A DNA stretch of 64,000 nt, from the NCBI GenBank assembly GCA_014695325.1, contig JACJNZ010000058.1, positions 172,071-236,070 on the forward strand. The letters run 5' to 3'. The notes under the pieces are model-generated. The model ran no database searches. It saw only the letters and a program-made list of their open reading frames with translations, and had not been told where the DNA came from. A program made the position numbers and the translations under genes. Below, piece after piece: positions 27,638-37,381 of this stretch; position 1 is the stretch's first letter, and each line of letters opens with the position of its first letter. Origin of the DNA: Cyanobacteria bacterium FACHB-502 (GTDB lineage Bacteria; Cyanobacteriota; Cyanobacteriia; Elainellales; Elainellaceae).

Positions 27638-30600
27638 ATGAGACATCACTGGCAAAAAGACTACCCTGCAATGCCTAATTTATCTGAGGCAGAATTGGGA
27701 GAGAATAATAGTTTGGTCAAAACGGCTCAGCTTGTTGGAGAAAATCGGAAAGTTATTGATTTTGGTTGTGCCACAGGTTATCTAGCTCGCTTACTCAATG
27801 CAAGAGGATGTCAAGTAACAGGACTGGAAATCAATGCAGATGCCGCCAAGATAGCGGAGCAGTATTGTGAAAGAGTTATTGTCGCTGACTTAGACTACAC
27901 AACGCTGCTAGAGATCCTACCTAATGAAAAATTTGATGTCGCAATTTTTGGTGATGTTTTAGAACATCTCCGTAATCCTTGGGATGTGCTACGAGAAGTC
28001 CGTAATATTCTGACGGAAAATGGATTTGTGGTTGCCTCAATTCCTAATGTCGCGCACGGCGCAGTGAGATTAGCGTTACTGAGCGGCAAATTCCAATATG
28101 AACCATTGGGATTACTCGACAATACTCATCTGAGGTTTTTCACTTACGAAACGGTTGTTGAACTGTTTGAAGAGTCGGGCTATACCGTTGATGAAGTGCG
28201 CCGAACTATCATTCCTGTTTTTGAGGGAAGTAATTTGGTTCCTAAAGTGAACCGAAATGATTTTCCGTCTGAACTGGTGCAGGCGATCGAACAGGAGGAA
28301 GACGCGAATACGCTTCAGTTTGTACTGAAAGCTTTCCCGCTCACACCGCAGGGAGAACACCTAGCCCTTCAGTCGAGATATTATCGATTGCTCGATCAGC
28401 ATAAGCACCTTCAGGATGAGCTAAAACAGGCAAAGCGGGATTTGGATGCAAAACAAGCCGAACTCGTGCAGGTGCATCAATCGCAGATTGAGCAGTCCCA
28501 GACTCAGATTAAGCAGTTGCATGAGCAGGTTGAGCAGTCCCAGACTCAGATTGAGCAGTTGCATGAGCAGGTTGAGCAGTTGCATGAGCAGGTTGAGCAA
28601 ACGAAACAGCAATATAAAAGTGTTCAGCAAGAACTAGAGCGAACGCAAACGGCATTAGAAGAAGCTCGATCGCACGCTGAACATATCCAGATTGAGCTGC
28701 ATCATGCTCAAAGTCAGCTCGACCAAAAGCAGAAGCGAATTCAATCTCTGCGAAAGGGACTGGAAACGAGAGAGATCGAAGTTTTGCGGGCGCAGGATCG
28801 GATCAGCGCAATGGAAACTAGCAAGTTCTGGCAGTTTCGTATGAACTGGTTCCGCTTCAAGAAAGTCTTGAGGCTGGGGGCTGAAGATATTTCCCCATTT
28901 AAGGTAACGCAAAATCTACCTAAGCTGTCGCAAGCGCGCGTTCAGCCTCAGGAAATCAAGCCGGTTCCGGTCAAGTCTGCCGTTGCGGAATTGAGCGTTG
29001 CACCCGTGTTGACGCCCTATGAGCGGTGGATGCAGAAGCATACTCCCCAGGCAGAAGAGCTGAAACGAATGAAGCAGATTGCCTCTGTGCTGGCATATAA
29101 GCCGCTAATCAGCATTGTGGTTCCGGTCTACAACACCCCAGAAGAATTTTTGCGGGAGGCGATCGAATCTGTCATTGCCCAGCTCTATCCCCACTGGGAA
29201 CTATGCTTAGCAGACGATGCCTCTCCCGACCCTCATGTGAAGGATGTTCTGAAGGAATATGCCGAGAAGGACGATCGGATTAAGGTGGTCTTCCGGGAAG
29301 AAAACGGGCATATCTCGCGCTGTTCAAACTCGGCTCTGGAACTGGCGACAGGCGAATATATTGCCCTGCTCGATCACGATGATACGCTTGCACCCGAAGC
29401 CCTATTTGAAGTCGCATTCCTGCTGAATCAGCACCCTGAAGCCGACATGGTCTATTCGGATGAAGACAAGATTGACGAGCAGGGCAATCGACGCGACCCC
29501 TATTTCAAGCCGGATTGGTCGCCCGATACGTTCCTGGGCCGGATGTACACCTGCCACCTAGGAGTTTATCGGCGCTCGATTATCAGCGAGATTGGTGGTT
29601 TTCGGGCAGGCTATGAAGGCAGCCAGGACTATGATCTAGTGCTCCGCTTCACTGAAAAAACCAATAAAGTCTTTCACATTGCGAAAATTCTCTATCACTG
29701 GCGCATTCACGAGCAATCTGCTGCAAGCGGTACTGAGGCAAAGCCCTACGCGTATATTGCGGCTAAAAAAGCTCTCACCGAAGCTTTGCAGCGACGCGGT
29801 GAGCCGGGAACGATTGAAGATGTCCCCGATTACTTAGGACACTTTAGCGTTCGGTATGAGGTAAAACAGCCTGGTTTGGTCAGCATTATTATCCCTACCA
29901 AGGATTTAGGGTATGTGCTGAATCAATGTCTAGAATCGATTTTTACCAAGACTACTTACCCGAATTTTGAAGTTGTCCTAATCAATAACGGCAGTACTGA
30001 ACCTTATACTGAAAAAGTAATTGGTGAGTGGCTAAACCGTGAACCCGGTCGCTTGCGATGCTATATGTTGGGAATTCCCTTCAATTACTCCAAACTCAAT
30101 AACTATGGCGTTAGCAAAGCCAATGGAGAGTATTTCTTGTTTCTAAATAACGACACGGAAGTCATTACTCCAGACTGGCTTGAAATTATGGTCGGGCAGG
30201 CACAGCGATCGTCGATTGGTGCAGTAGGTGCATTCCTGCTCTACCCGGATAATACCGTTCAACATGCGGGGGTCATTGTTGGCTTAGCTGCATTTGCAGG
30301 TCATCCTTTTACTCGTTATCCTGCCAACTCGCCTGGTTATTTTGGGCTGCTTTTGTCAGATAACAATTATTCCGCTGTCACCGGGGCTTGTTTGATGTGC
30401 AAGCGTGAGGTGTTTGAATCTGTCGGCGGGTTCAACGAAGACTTGGCAGTTGCATTTAATGACGTTGATCTTTGCCTCAGATTTATGATGCAGGGCTATC
30501 GGAACGTGTGTTGTGCTCAAGCAGAGCTATATCACTACGAATCGAAAAGTCGGGGAAGTGAAGACCTGCCAGAAAAAAAAGCAAGATTTCTGAAGGAATG

Positions 30601-30706
30601 TGAGTATATGAAGCAAAAGTGGCAAGAGTTCTATGAGCATGATCCTTGCTATAACCCACACCTAACGCGGCAGCATTGTGACTATCGAATTCGAGAAATG
30701 CAATGA
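27638..30706 (+). CDS. Trifunctional methyltransferase / coiled coil / double GT2 (WsaE-like)
   Basis: 1022 residues. Domains in order: class I methyltransferase (about 25-190; VIDFGCATGYLARLL, AIFGDVLEHLRNPWDVL), a long coiled coil (about 245-395) with near-exact 13-20 residue repeats of EQLHEQVEQ, the motif METSKFWQFRMNW (about 390), and two GT2 domains, 490-720 (ALLDHDDTLAPEAL) and 755-1010 (LFLNNDTEVITP, HAGVIVG, AFNDVDLCLRF). This plan is that of WsaE, the methyltransferase/rhamnosyltransferase of Geobacillus S-layer glycan synthesis. It would extend and perhaps cap a polysaccharide chain at the cytoplasmic membrane face. The length is consistent with a complete protein. Confidence 0.9.
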   Translation: MRHHWQKDYPAMPNLSEAELGENNSLVKTAQLVGENRKVIDFGCATGYLARLLNARGCQVTGLEINADAAKIAEQYCERVIVADLDYTTLLEILPNEKFDVAIFGDVLEHLRNPWDVLREVRNILTENGFVVASIPNVAHGAVRLALLSGKFQYEPLGLLDNTHLRFFTYETVVELFEESGYTVDEVRRTIIPVFEGSNLVPKVNRNDFPSELVQAIEQEEDANTLQFVLKAFPLTPQGEHLALQSRYYRLLDQHKHLQDELKQAKRDLDAKQAELVQVHQSQIEQSQTQIKQLHEQVEQSQTQIEQLHEQVEQLHEQVEQTKQQYKSVQQELERTQTALEEARSHAEHIQIELHHAQSQLDQKQKRIQSLRKGLETREIEVLRAQDRISAMETSKFWQFRMNWFRFKKVLRLGAEDISPFKVTQNLPKLSQARVQPQEIKPVPVKSAVAELSVAPVLTPYERWMQKHTPQAEELKRMKQIASVLAYKPLISIVVPVYNTPEEFLREAIESVIAQLYPHWELCLADDASPDPHVKDVLKEYAEKDDRIKVVFREENGHISRCSNSALELATGEYIALLDHDDTLAPEALFEVAFLLNQHPEADMVYSDEDKIDEQGNRRDPYFKPDWSPDTFLGRMYTCHLGVYRRSIISEIGGFRAGYEGSQDYDLVLRFTEKTNKVFHIAKILYHWRIHEQSAASGTEAKPYAYIAAKKALTEALQRRGEPGTIEDVPDYLGHFSVRYEVKQPGLVSIIIPTKDLGYVLNQCLESIFTKTTYPNFEVVLINNGSTEPYTEKVIGEWLNREPGRLRCYMLGIPFNYSKLNNYGVSKANGEYFLFLNNDTEVITPDWLEIMVGQAQRSSIGAVGAFLLYPDNTVQHAGVIVGLAAFAGHPFTRYPANSPGYFGLLLSDNNYSAVTGACLMCKREVFESVGGFNEDLAVAFNDVDLCLRFMMQGYRNVCCAQAELYHYESKSRGSEDLPEKKARFLKECEYMKQKWQEFYEHDPCYNPHLTRQHCDYRIREMQ
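28483..28605 (+). repeat. Near-exact in-frame repeats coding a coiled coil
   Basis: Units built of AGATTGAGCAG, TTGCATGAGCAGGTTGAGCAG and TCCCAGACTCAG recur with almost identical DNA, each in frame and encoding (S/I)(Q/E)QLHEQVEQ. The high DNA identity suggests recent duplication or slippage within the coiled coil of the 1022-residue protein, so copy number may vary among strains. Confidence 0.8.
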
Positions 30707-30847
30707 GGATGAAAGCTAGCACATTTCGGCTACGTCGAGAAAATAGTTTCACATCAAATACTGCTGGGTTACGACAAATGAATAAAAGCTGCAATTGAGT
30801 TGATTACTGCTAAGTTAGCCTGAAAGATTTTTGTGAATGCAAAGTAA

Positions 30848-33025
30848 ATGCAAAACAACCATAATTTACAGATAATCTTTCATCTAATTGGGCAACTTGA
30901 AACCCAACTGCAATCACTAAATTCAATAGATACTAAAGAGAATAGCAATCGATTAGAAGCAGTTCTTCAGCAGCTCGAACAGCTCAAGCAACAGCTCCGT
31001 CAGCTAGAGCAAACCATCCCCGCACGGAAATTTCTAGGCGATTCTTACTGGCGACTTCAACAGGCTGAGGCAAACTCTGAGCGGTTTCAGCAGCAGATCG
31101 ATCGCCTGCAAACCCAGTTGCGGCAGATCAGCCGGGATTGTCAAATTGCCACTGCTGAACGAGATCAGTATCGGGGTCGGCTGGAGGCGATGGAGTCGAG
31201 CAAGTTTTGGCAGATTCGCACTCAATGGCTACAAATTCGGCAAAAGCTCGGCGGCAAGGAAAGCCTAGTCTGGACACCAGAACTTCCCTCCATCGAACAG
31301 ATTGAATTAGAAATTGCCAAAGGGATTCCTCAAGAAACGCCCTACGATCGCTGGCGCAACGCGAATAGCCCCAGGCCTGCCGATTTAGAACGAATGGGGC
31401 AAATGGCGGAAATTTTACCTGCGAAGCCATTAATTAGCGTCTTGATGCCTGTTTACAATACTCCCGAATCCTACTTGCGATTAGCGATCGATTCGGTCTT
31501 GGCGCAGGTTTATCCCCATTGGGAACTGTGTATTGCAGATGATGCTTCAATTGAGCCGCAGGTGCGATCGATTCTGGAAGAATACACAGCGATCAATCGG
31601 CGAATTAAAGTCACCTTTCGCTCAGAAAATGGTCATATTTCTGCTTGCTCGAATTCGGCTTTGGAGCTTGCGACTGGAGAATTTATCGCGCTGTTAGACC
31701 ACGACGATTTGCTGTCGCCGGATGCTTTGTTTGAAATTGCGCTGCTGCTAAATCGCTATCCTAAAGCCGACATAATTTATTCAGATGAAGACAAAATCGA
31801 CGAGCAGGGACAATTTTCAGAACCCTACTTCAAACCCGATTGGAGTCCTGATAGTTTTCTATCACGAATGTACACCTGCCATTTAGGGGCATATCGTCGA
31901 TCGATTGTGAGTCAAATTGGCGGATTTCGGATTGGCTATGAAGGCAGCCAGGATTATGATTTAGTGCTACGACTCAGCGAAAAGACGCAGAACATCTTCC
32001 ACATCCCCAAAATTCTCTATCACTGGCGAATTCATCCTCAATCGACTGCCCAATCTGCTGCTGCGAAACCCTACGCCTACGATGCATCCGATCGCGCTTT
32101 GGCTGAAGCCTTAGAGCGCAGAGGTGAACCCGGAAAATTATTGCCGATCGAAGGTTCTCCCGGTAACTATATTGTGCGCTATCAGATTAAGGAACACGAT
32201 TTAGTTAGCGTAATTGTTCCCACTAAAGATAAAGCAGATTTGCTCGATCGCTGCTTAACTTCTATTTTTGAGAAGACCACTTATCCAAATTACGAAGTCA
32301 TTCTAGTTGATCACAATAGCGTAGAGCCTGAAACGGCTGCTCTAATTCAAAAATGGCAGGCTCAATTCGATCGCTTTCAGTGTCACCGATTAGAAATTCC
32401 TTTCAACTATTCAAAACTCAACAATTTTGCAGTTCAGCAAGCAAAGGGCAAATATTTACTGTTTCTGAATAACGATATTGAAGTCATCACGCCAAACTGG
32501 ATGACGGCAATGGTAGAACAGGCGCAAAGGCGATCGATCGGGGCGGTGGGAGCCTTATTGCTTTACCCGGATGACACCATTCAACATGCAGGGGTGGTTT
32601 TAGGAATCTGCGCTTACTCTGGACACAGCCACAAACATTTTTCGGCAACCGCATCGGGCTATCTTAATCAGGTGATTGGCATTACGAATTACTCGGCGGT
32701 GACTGGAGCCTGCCTGATGTGTAAACGCGAAAATTTTGAGGCAATCGGGGGCTTCGATGAGGATTTAGCCGTTTCTTTTAACGACATTGATCTCTGTCTA
32801 AAGCTAATGAAGCAAGGCTTACACAATGTCTATTTGCCCCATGTAAAGCTCTATCACTACGAATCTCAAAGTCGAGGTCACGACGACACGCCCGAAAAGC
32901 GCGATCGATTCCTTCAGGAAGCTGAACACATGATGCAGCGATGGCAAAAATGGATGACCCATGACCCGCACTACAACCCGAATTTGACGATCGATCGACA
33001 GGATTACAGTATCAGAACAAACTAA
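30848..33025 (+). CDS. Coiled coil / double GT2 glycosyltransferase
   Basis: 725 residues. A coiled coil (about 10-110) ends in METSKFW-like MESSKFWQIRTQW (about 115-127); two GT2 domains follow, about 195-430 (LISVLMPVYNTPESYLRLAI, ALLDHDDLLSPDAL) and 455-690 (LVSVIVPTKDKADLLDRCL, LFLNNDIEVITP, HAGVVLG). It is closely related to the C-terminal two thirds of the upstream protein, so the pair probably arose by duplication, with the methyltransferase domain lost or gained in one copy. It is 141 bases downstream of that gene. The convergent membrane-protein gene ends 52 bases away. Confidence 0.9.
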   Translation: MQNNHNLQIIFHLIGQLETQLQSLNSIDTKENSNRLEAVLQQLEQLKQQLRQLEQTIPARKFLGDSYWRLQQAEANSERFQQQIDRLQTQLRQISRDCQIATAERDQYRGRLEAMESSKFWQIRTQWLQIRQKLGGKESLVWTPELPSIEQIELEIAKGIPQETPYDRWRNANSPRPADLERMGQMAEILPAKPLISVLMPVYNTPESYLRLAIDSVLAQVYPHWELCIADDASIEPQVRSILEEYTAINRRIKVTFRSENGHISACSNSALELATGEFIALLDHDDLLSPDALFEIALLLNRYPKADIIYSDEDKIDEQGQFSEPYFKPDWSPDSFLSRMYTCHLGAYRRSIVSQIGGFRIGYEGSQDYDLVLRLSEKTQNIFHIPKILYHWRIHPQSTAQSAAAKPYAYDASDRALAEALERRGEPGKLLPIEGSPGNYIVRYQIKEHDLVSVIVPTKDKADLLDRCLTSIFEKTTYPNYEVILVDHNSVEPETAALIQKWQAQFDRFQCHRLEIPFNYSKLNNFAVQQAKGKYLLFLNNDIEVITPNWMTAMVEQAQRRSIGAVGALLLYPDDTIQHAGVVLGICAYSGHSHKHFSATASGYLNQVIGITNYSAVTGACLMCKRENFEAIGGFDEDLAVSFNDIDLCLKLMKQGLHNVYLPHVKLYHYESQSRGHDDTPEKRDRFLQEAEHMMQRWQKWMTHDPHYNPNLTIDRQDYSIRTN

Positions 33026-33077
33026 CCCTGGCTGTAGCAGGTTTGGGTTAGAGCGGGTTGGGTTAAAAGTTTCAGGA

Positions 33078-35576
33078 TTATTTGTAAGCTCTGTTTTCAA
33101 AAAAGCCCCGGGTTCTGAAATGCTCTGCTGGATCGACGCCAGCCGCTTTAACATCTTCGTGCAGTTCAAGATATTGCTGGGCATCAAAATCGTGAGGAAG
33201 TGCTGCCTGCTTTCTAATTCGTTCAAACTGAACTGAAATTGTCGGCTTAAACACGCTCAGATGAGATGAAGCGAAATAAATCTCTTGGACTTTGTCTTCG
33301 CTTTCATAGCCCATAAAATCCCTCATGCTTGATTTCAAATTAAGGGGTAGGCTACCAACAATAATACCTGCCTTTGCAGTGTCAGGAACAAGGCGATACC
33401 TGACCTCCAGATTCGGATTGTAGCGGGCACGAAGCTCGATCGGCGGTGTTCTGAAAAGCTTGCTGTAGATCTTGCCAAACAACGAATATTGAACATCTAT
33501 CTTCGCAAGTAAAATATTGCCTACTTCGTTTTGATAAGTTGCTCTAACGTTGTTCAAATCAATTGGTTTTTCCCACGCAATTTCAGTCAACTGTCCAACA
33601 GGCTGGGCTGCGTCTATTGAACAGATAGGAGTTTGTATCGGTCTTAAAATTTCGATCTCCCCCAAATCTTCAACGGTTTCTTCTTGACGCTGTGATCTGC
33701 TGGTGGGTTGATAGTTGCAGATGAGAAAAAGCGTTGTCCGGGGCTGATCAAAGTAGGGATGTCGTCCATCAATTGATCTAAAGCTGTAGACAATGCGCGA
33801 TCGAGGATTTGCCTGATAGGACGCAAGATTCTTCTCATCAAGCCAGCGCGTGTAGGCAGCGTATGCCTGAAAAATTGGAGCAGGTTGCCAATTCCGTAAG
33901 TCATTTGCTGCGACAATCGACGCAGACCAGGGTAAGATATCGACTGATTTATTCCGTAGGTTAGCGGCAAGACTCACAGGAGAAAGTTTTGATTTTGCAA
34001 GCGTTATAACCTCCTGTCCAAGAATTTTCTCCTCAGCTACTTTAGGATTGAAGAGGTATTGAGCCTGCACAGCAATACGCTCAGGGCTAAATAGGAGAAA
34101 AGTGTTTTGAAGATTGAGCTTGTAGTATTGGGTAAAGCTACTGTTGGGCACCCCTAGCGCAATCAGAAAAGTAATAGCCAGTGCGAACAGGAAATAGCAC
34201 AAAAATTTCCAAACGATTAGTAACGATCGGTTAAACCTTTTGAAGGTGAAGCAACTTAAAAAGAAAATATAGATTGGGGCACTGGTTGCAAAGGCTAGTA
34301 TATGTCCATCATGTCTGATAAAACCATGCTTAAAGCTCATTAGACTAAAAAGACAGACAGGAATGACAACAGCAGCACTCTCAGGATTAACAAATAAGGC
34401 AACTAATGCAAGAGAAGCAATGATTTGAAGTAGAAAACATCCAGCCTGAAGCTCACCTACTGGACCAATTACAGTCATTGACTGGCTGTAACCAGACGTA
34501 ATTTGTAAAGAGCCAATTATAAAATTTCTAACATTCGATTGAAACGCAATGATGCTAATAACAGAGCATAGAACAATCAGGAATACAAAAATGGGAGACT
34601 GAACGTTCGGAAACTGGAATTTTGAAAACTGAAGATTAGAGTGAAAGTAAGATTTTAGCCTATTGGTAATCGAATTATTGTGCGAAGGATTTCTGTGCGA
34701 AGAATCTTTGCGTGAAAAAAAACTGAATAGAAATAGGAAAATTGCAGGAATGAGGGCAACTAAAATTGCTAGAAAAGGATCGTTAATTGAAGCATTGAGA
34801 AAAGCAATGCAGCCTGCTAGAAATCCAAACAGAAACCAGTTCAGCACCGCGAACGACTTCAAAACGCTGTCGATTGGGTAGCCACTACTTCTCCACTTAA
34901 AGAATGAGCTAATAATAATAGCAATCAAAGGACAAGCCATCGAGAGCAGCCCAAAGTTGAGCTTTACCATCAGCATGAAGGCGGAGGCAACTCCGTAGAC
35001 ATAGAGTTTATTTTTTCTAGTGCCAGGAATTTCCTTTTCTGAAGTAATGTCTGCGATGTCGATCGTGATGAGCAGGATAATCAGAATAAAGTCTATTTCG
35101 ATCGAGCCTATACCTTGCGAACTCAAGAGAGTTGGAAAAAGAATCAGCGCAAATGTACCAAATAGCTGAAGCGGCAGCTTTTCGAGCTTAAGAATAAACT
35201 GAAGGGATAGAAAGAGCCATGCAAAGCGCAGCAAATACAGTGCAATTTGCATTTCAAAAAAATTTTCCTTGATCAGGCTACCAAAGAAGAGATAGCCAAA
35301 AGGACCGAAGGTAAAAATGACATCCTTGCCCCATATCATTCGCTCCACGTGCGCTTTGGTCAGCGCAAATTGCCAGGATGGGTCTAATCCTGTGTTTACT
35401 GCTGGTACACCAGGTACTAAAAGCAGACTGAATAGAGCCGCCAACAAAACCAGTAGCGCAGTTCTTCTAACAGGTGAATTGAACAGATTTTGTTTGAGTC
35501 GCATTAGGGAGCTTACCTCACGAAGAACCAGAAGACTTATTGGGAAATGTGGGTTTTCGTCAACCTTTCCTCTCAA
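33078..35576 (-). CDS. Large polytopic membrane protein of glycan locus
   Basis: 832 residues at the first start; an ATG at 35504 (residue 25) preceded by GAGG is also plausible. The ATGA overlap with the upstream gene (35573) supports translational coupling. About a dozen hydrophobic helices fill residues 35-475, and an outer-facing region (480-790) is soluble. The C-terminus (about 795-832) has FDAQQYLELHEDVKAAG followed by DPAEHFRTRGFFENRAYK, a module I know from many bacterial glycan-associated proteins. A GT-C-type glycosyltransferase or polymer-handling role is inferred; no catalytic motif is certain. Ordinary length for such proteins. Confidence 0.75.
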   Translation of the reverse strand: MRGKVDENPHFPISLLVLREVSSLMRLKQNLFNSPVRRTALLVLLAALFSLLLVPGVPAVNTGLDPSWQFALTKAHVERMIWGKDVIFTFGPFGYLFFGSLIKENFFEMQIALYLLRFAWLFLSLQFILKLEKLPLQLFGTFALILFPTLLSSQGIGSIEIDFILIILLITIDIADITSEKEIPGTRKNKLYVYGVASAFMLMVKLNFGLLSMACPLIAIIISSFFKWRSSGYPIDSVLKSFAVLNWFLFGFLAGCIAFLNASINDPFLAILVALIPAIFLFLFSFFSRKDSSHRNPSHNNSITNRLKSYFHSNLQFSKFQFPNVQSPIFVFLIVLCSVISIIAFQSNVRNFIIGSLQITSGYSQSMTVIGPVGELQAGCFLLQIIASLALVALFVNPESAAVVIPVCLFSLMSFKHGFIRHDGHILAFATSAPIYIFFLSCFTFKRFNRSLLIVWKFLCYFLFALAITFLIALGVPNSSFTQYYKLNLQNTFLLFSPERIAVQAQYLFNPKVAEEKILGQEVITLAKSKLSPVSLAANLRNKSVDILPWSASIVAANDLRNWQPAPIFQAYAAYTRWLDEKNLASYQANPRSRIVYSFRSIDGRHPYFDQPRTTLFLICNYQPTSRSQRQEETVEDLGEIEILRPIQTPICSIDAAQPVGQLTEIAWEKPIDLNNVRATYQNEVGNILLAKIDVQYSLFGKIYSKLFRTPPIELRARYNPNLEVRYRLVPDTAKAGIIVGSLPLNLKSSMRDFMGYESEDKVQEIYFASSHLSVFKPTISVQFERIRKQAALPHDFDAQQYLELHEDVKAAGVDPAEHFRTRGFFENRAYK

Positions 35577-37357
35577 CCCCTCCTCAATATATGCTGCTGG
35601 GTAATTCGGAAGGCTTGACTGCGGTCGGTATCAAAAGCCCAGGCTTCAATCACCAGATCCTGCTGCTTGGGCAATCGCCTGATTGGGAATGAAGTACTCC
35701 ACCCCGCATACCGATATCGATCGTCTCTTAATGCGTTTGCCACAGCGGGCGTAGGGTGTCGGACAGAAGCGATCGCTAACAGCACTGACCTCTGAGCAGC
35801 GTTTCGATAAGTGATAAGCACGGAATCTGCGGGTTTGTGGTGTTGGGGCAAAGCAGCCCACCCAGAGGCATCAAAGGTATTTCGACCCTTGGGCGTGACT
35901 GACAGGAACTCTCCGTAGGCTGCCGATTCCCGTGAAGTTGCGGGTGCAAGGGCTGCGATGTTATTGACCTTGACGATCGGCGGTGACAAAAAACCTGCTT
36001 TATTCAAATCTTGTGCAAACTGTTTGATTAACCTCGGAGGTCCAGGATTGAGATATTGAGTAATGCAGTTATTAGGCACAAACCGGATGAAGGTTAAACA
36101 AGTCTTCGCAAACAGCCTATCCCTTTGAACCGAGGTCACTGCGGAAGACGCATCGATGGAAGTCGCAAGGTTCAGACTAAAACAAATTGCGATTAAACAA
36201 GTCAGGGAGTTGTGCAGAATATCGCGACTGGTTTGCTCACTCAGTTGCCACAGACCATAAAATTTGTTCTCTTTAATATCCTTGGAGACGATCGCCAGTA
36301 ATGCGATTACAGCAATCACTAAGTAAATAGAAATCGTTGTGTAGCGGGAGGACAGTGCTTGTTCTACTCCAGATCCAGATCGAGCTAGCGTCGCCATCAT
36401 CGCACTGAGGATAGGGTAAGCCCCCATTGCCAACCACACAAAAGCCTGCTTCAGAAATTTCCGCCAACGTAAGACAATGTATAAGCAGGCAAAAACGTAG
36501 AGCGCAACCAGAACGCAGCCAGCTACTATAGCAAATGCCGGGTTTCCGACCCCTAAAGGTGATCCCAAGAAAGCAAAGGGGTAGCTAAGAACAATTGAAC
36601 TTTTATTGGCTATAGAAGAACTAGCAGAACTTTGATAGCCCCTAAGATAGGCTGCTATGTTTAATGAGAAGCAGATCAGCCATATCGGGATTACAGCCGA
36701 AAATAAAGTTTTTCTTTTCACACCCTCCGCTGAAAGTAGAATCACTGGCAGCAAAACCAACCAGGAAAGTGCTCCGGCTGCCACAGAAAATGTGCTGACG
36801 GTAGCTAGAACAATGCATAACAGTAGCCTAAACCAAAAATTTACCTTTAATTGCGTGATCAGTAGGGAGAGTACAAGGCAGACGATCGGCATTAGAAACG
36901 TAATCTGGAACCCCCACAACCAGCACTCGTATTGGATTGGAGAAAAAATTAGGACATTCGACAGAAACGTTAAAAAAAAGGAAAGGATTAGATTTTGAGT
37001 GACCGTTCGTCTAAACAGGAAGTAAACACTTAAAGATGCAATACAAGCTAGAAATAAAATAAACAGCATCTCATACTTGACATTCCAGTCCGTCAAGGTT
37101 GCGAGTGCCAAAAACACTAATTTGGGAAAAAAGATGCGGTGTTCGTTATGTTGAGCAAGCAAGTCTTGAATTGATAGATCACCTTCAGCTTGCTTAACCA
37201 GTAGCCTTGCAACTCCCCACTGGTCCCAGTAGGGGACATCCACGCCATACTGCAAGATGAATAAACCAATGAAGACCGCAGGCGCAATCGCGAGCAGCAA
37301 AGCCAGGATTTTCCACAACTGATTGCTAGCGATCGGGAGCTGCGTCTTGTTCAGCAT
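35573..37357 (-). CDS. Polytopic membrane protein, GT-C-like
   Basis: 594 residues. About eleven hydrophobic helices occupy residues 14-400, and the C-terminal third is soluble. The first loop has PYWDQWGVARLLVKQAEG and then HNEHRIFFPKL, an acidic/His-containing loop in the position of GT-C catalytic loops, so a lipid-linked-sugar-dependent transferase is plausible. I do not recognise a named family. It overlaps the next gene by four bases (ATGA) and follows the epimerase gene by 24 bases, so it belongs to the minus-strand operon 41109-33078. Confidence 0.75.
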   Translation of the reverse strand: MLNKTQLPIASNQLWKILALLLAIAPAVFIGLFILQYGVDVPYWDQWGVARLLVKQAEGDLSIQDLLAQHNEHRIFFPKLVFLALATLTDWNVKYEMLFILFLACIASLSVYFLFRRTVTQNLILSFFLTFLSNVLIFSPIQYECWLWGFQITFLMPIVCLVLSLLITQLKVNFWFRLLLCIVLATVSTFSVAAGALSWLVLLPVILLSAEGVKRKTLFSAVIPIWLICFSLNIAAYLRGYQSSASSSIANKSSIVLSYPFAFLGSPLGVGNPAFAIVAGCVLVALYVFACLYIVLRWRKFLKQAFVWLAMGAYPILSAMMATLARSGSGVEQALSSRYTTISIYLVIAVIALLAIVSKDIKENKFYGLWQLSEQTSRDILHNSLTCLIAICFSLNLATSIDASSAVTSVQRDRLFAKTCLTFIRFVPNNCITQYLNPGPPRLIKQFAQDLNKAGFLSPPIVKVNNIAALAPATSRESAAYGEFLSVTPKGRNTFDASGWAALPQHHKPADSVLITYRNAAQRSVLLAIASVRHPTPAVANALRDDRYRYAGWSTSFPIRRLPKQQDLVIEAWAFDTDRSQAFRITQQHILRRG

Positions 37358-37381
37358 ATAAAGAAGAAGGATGTACTCAAC

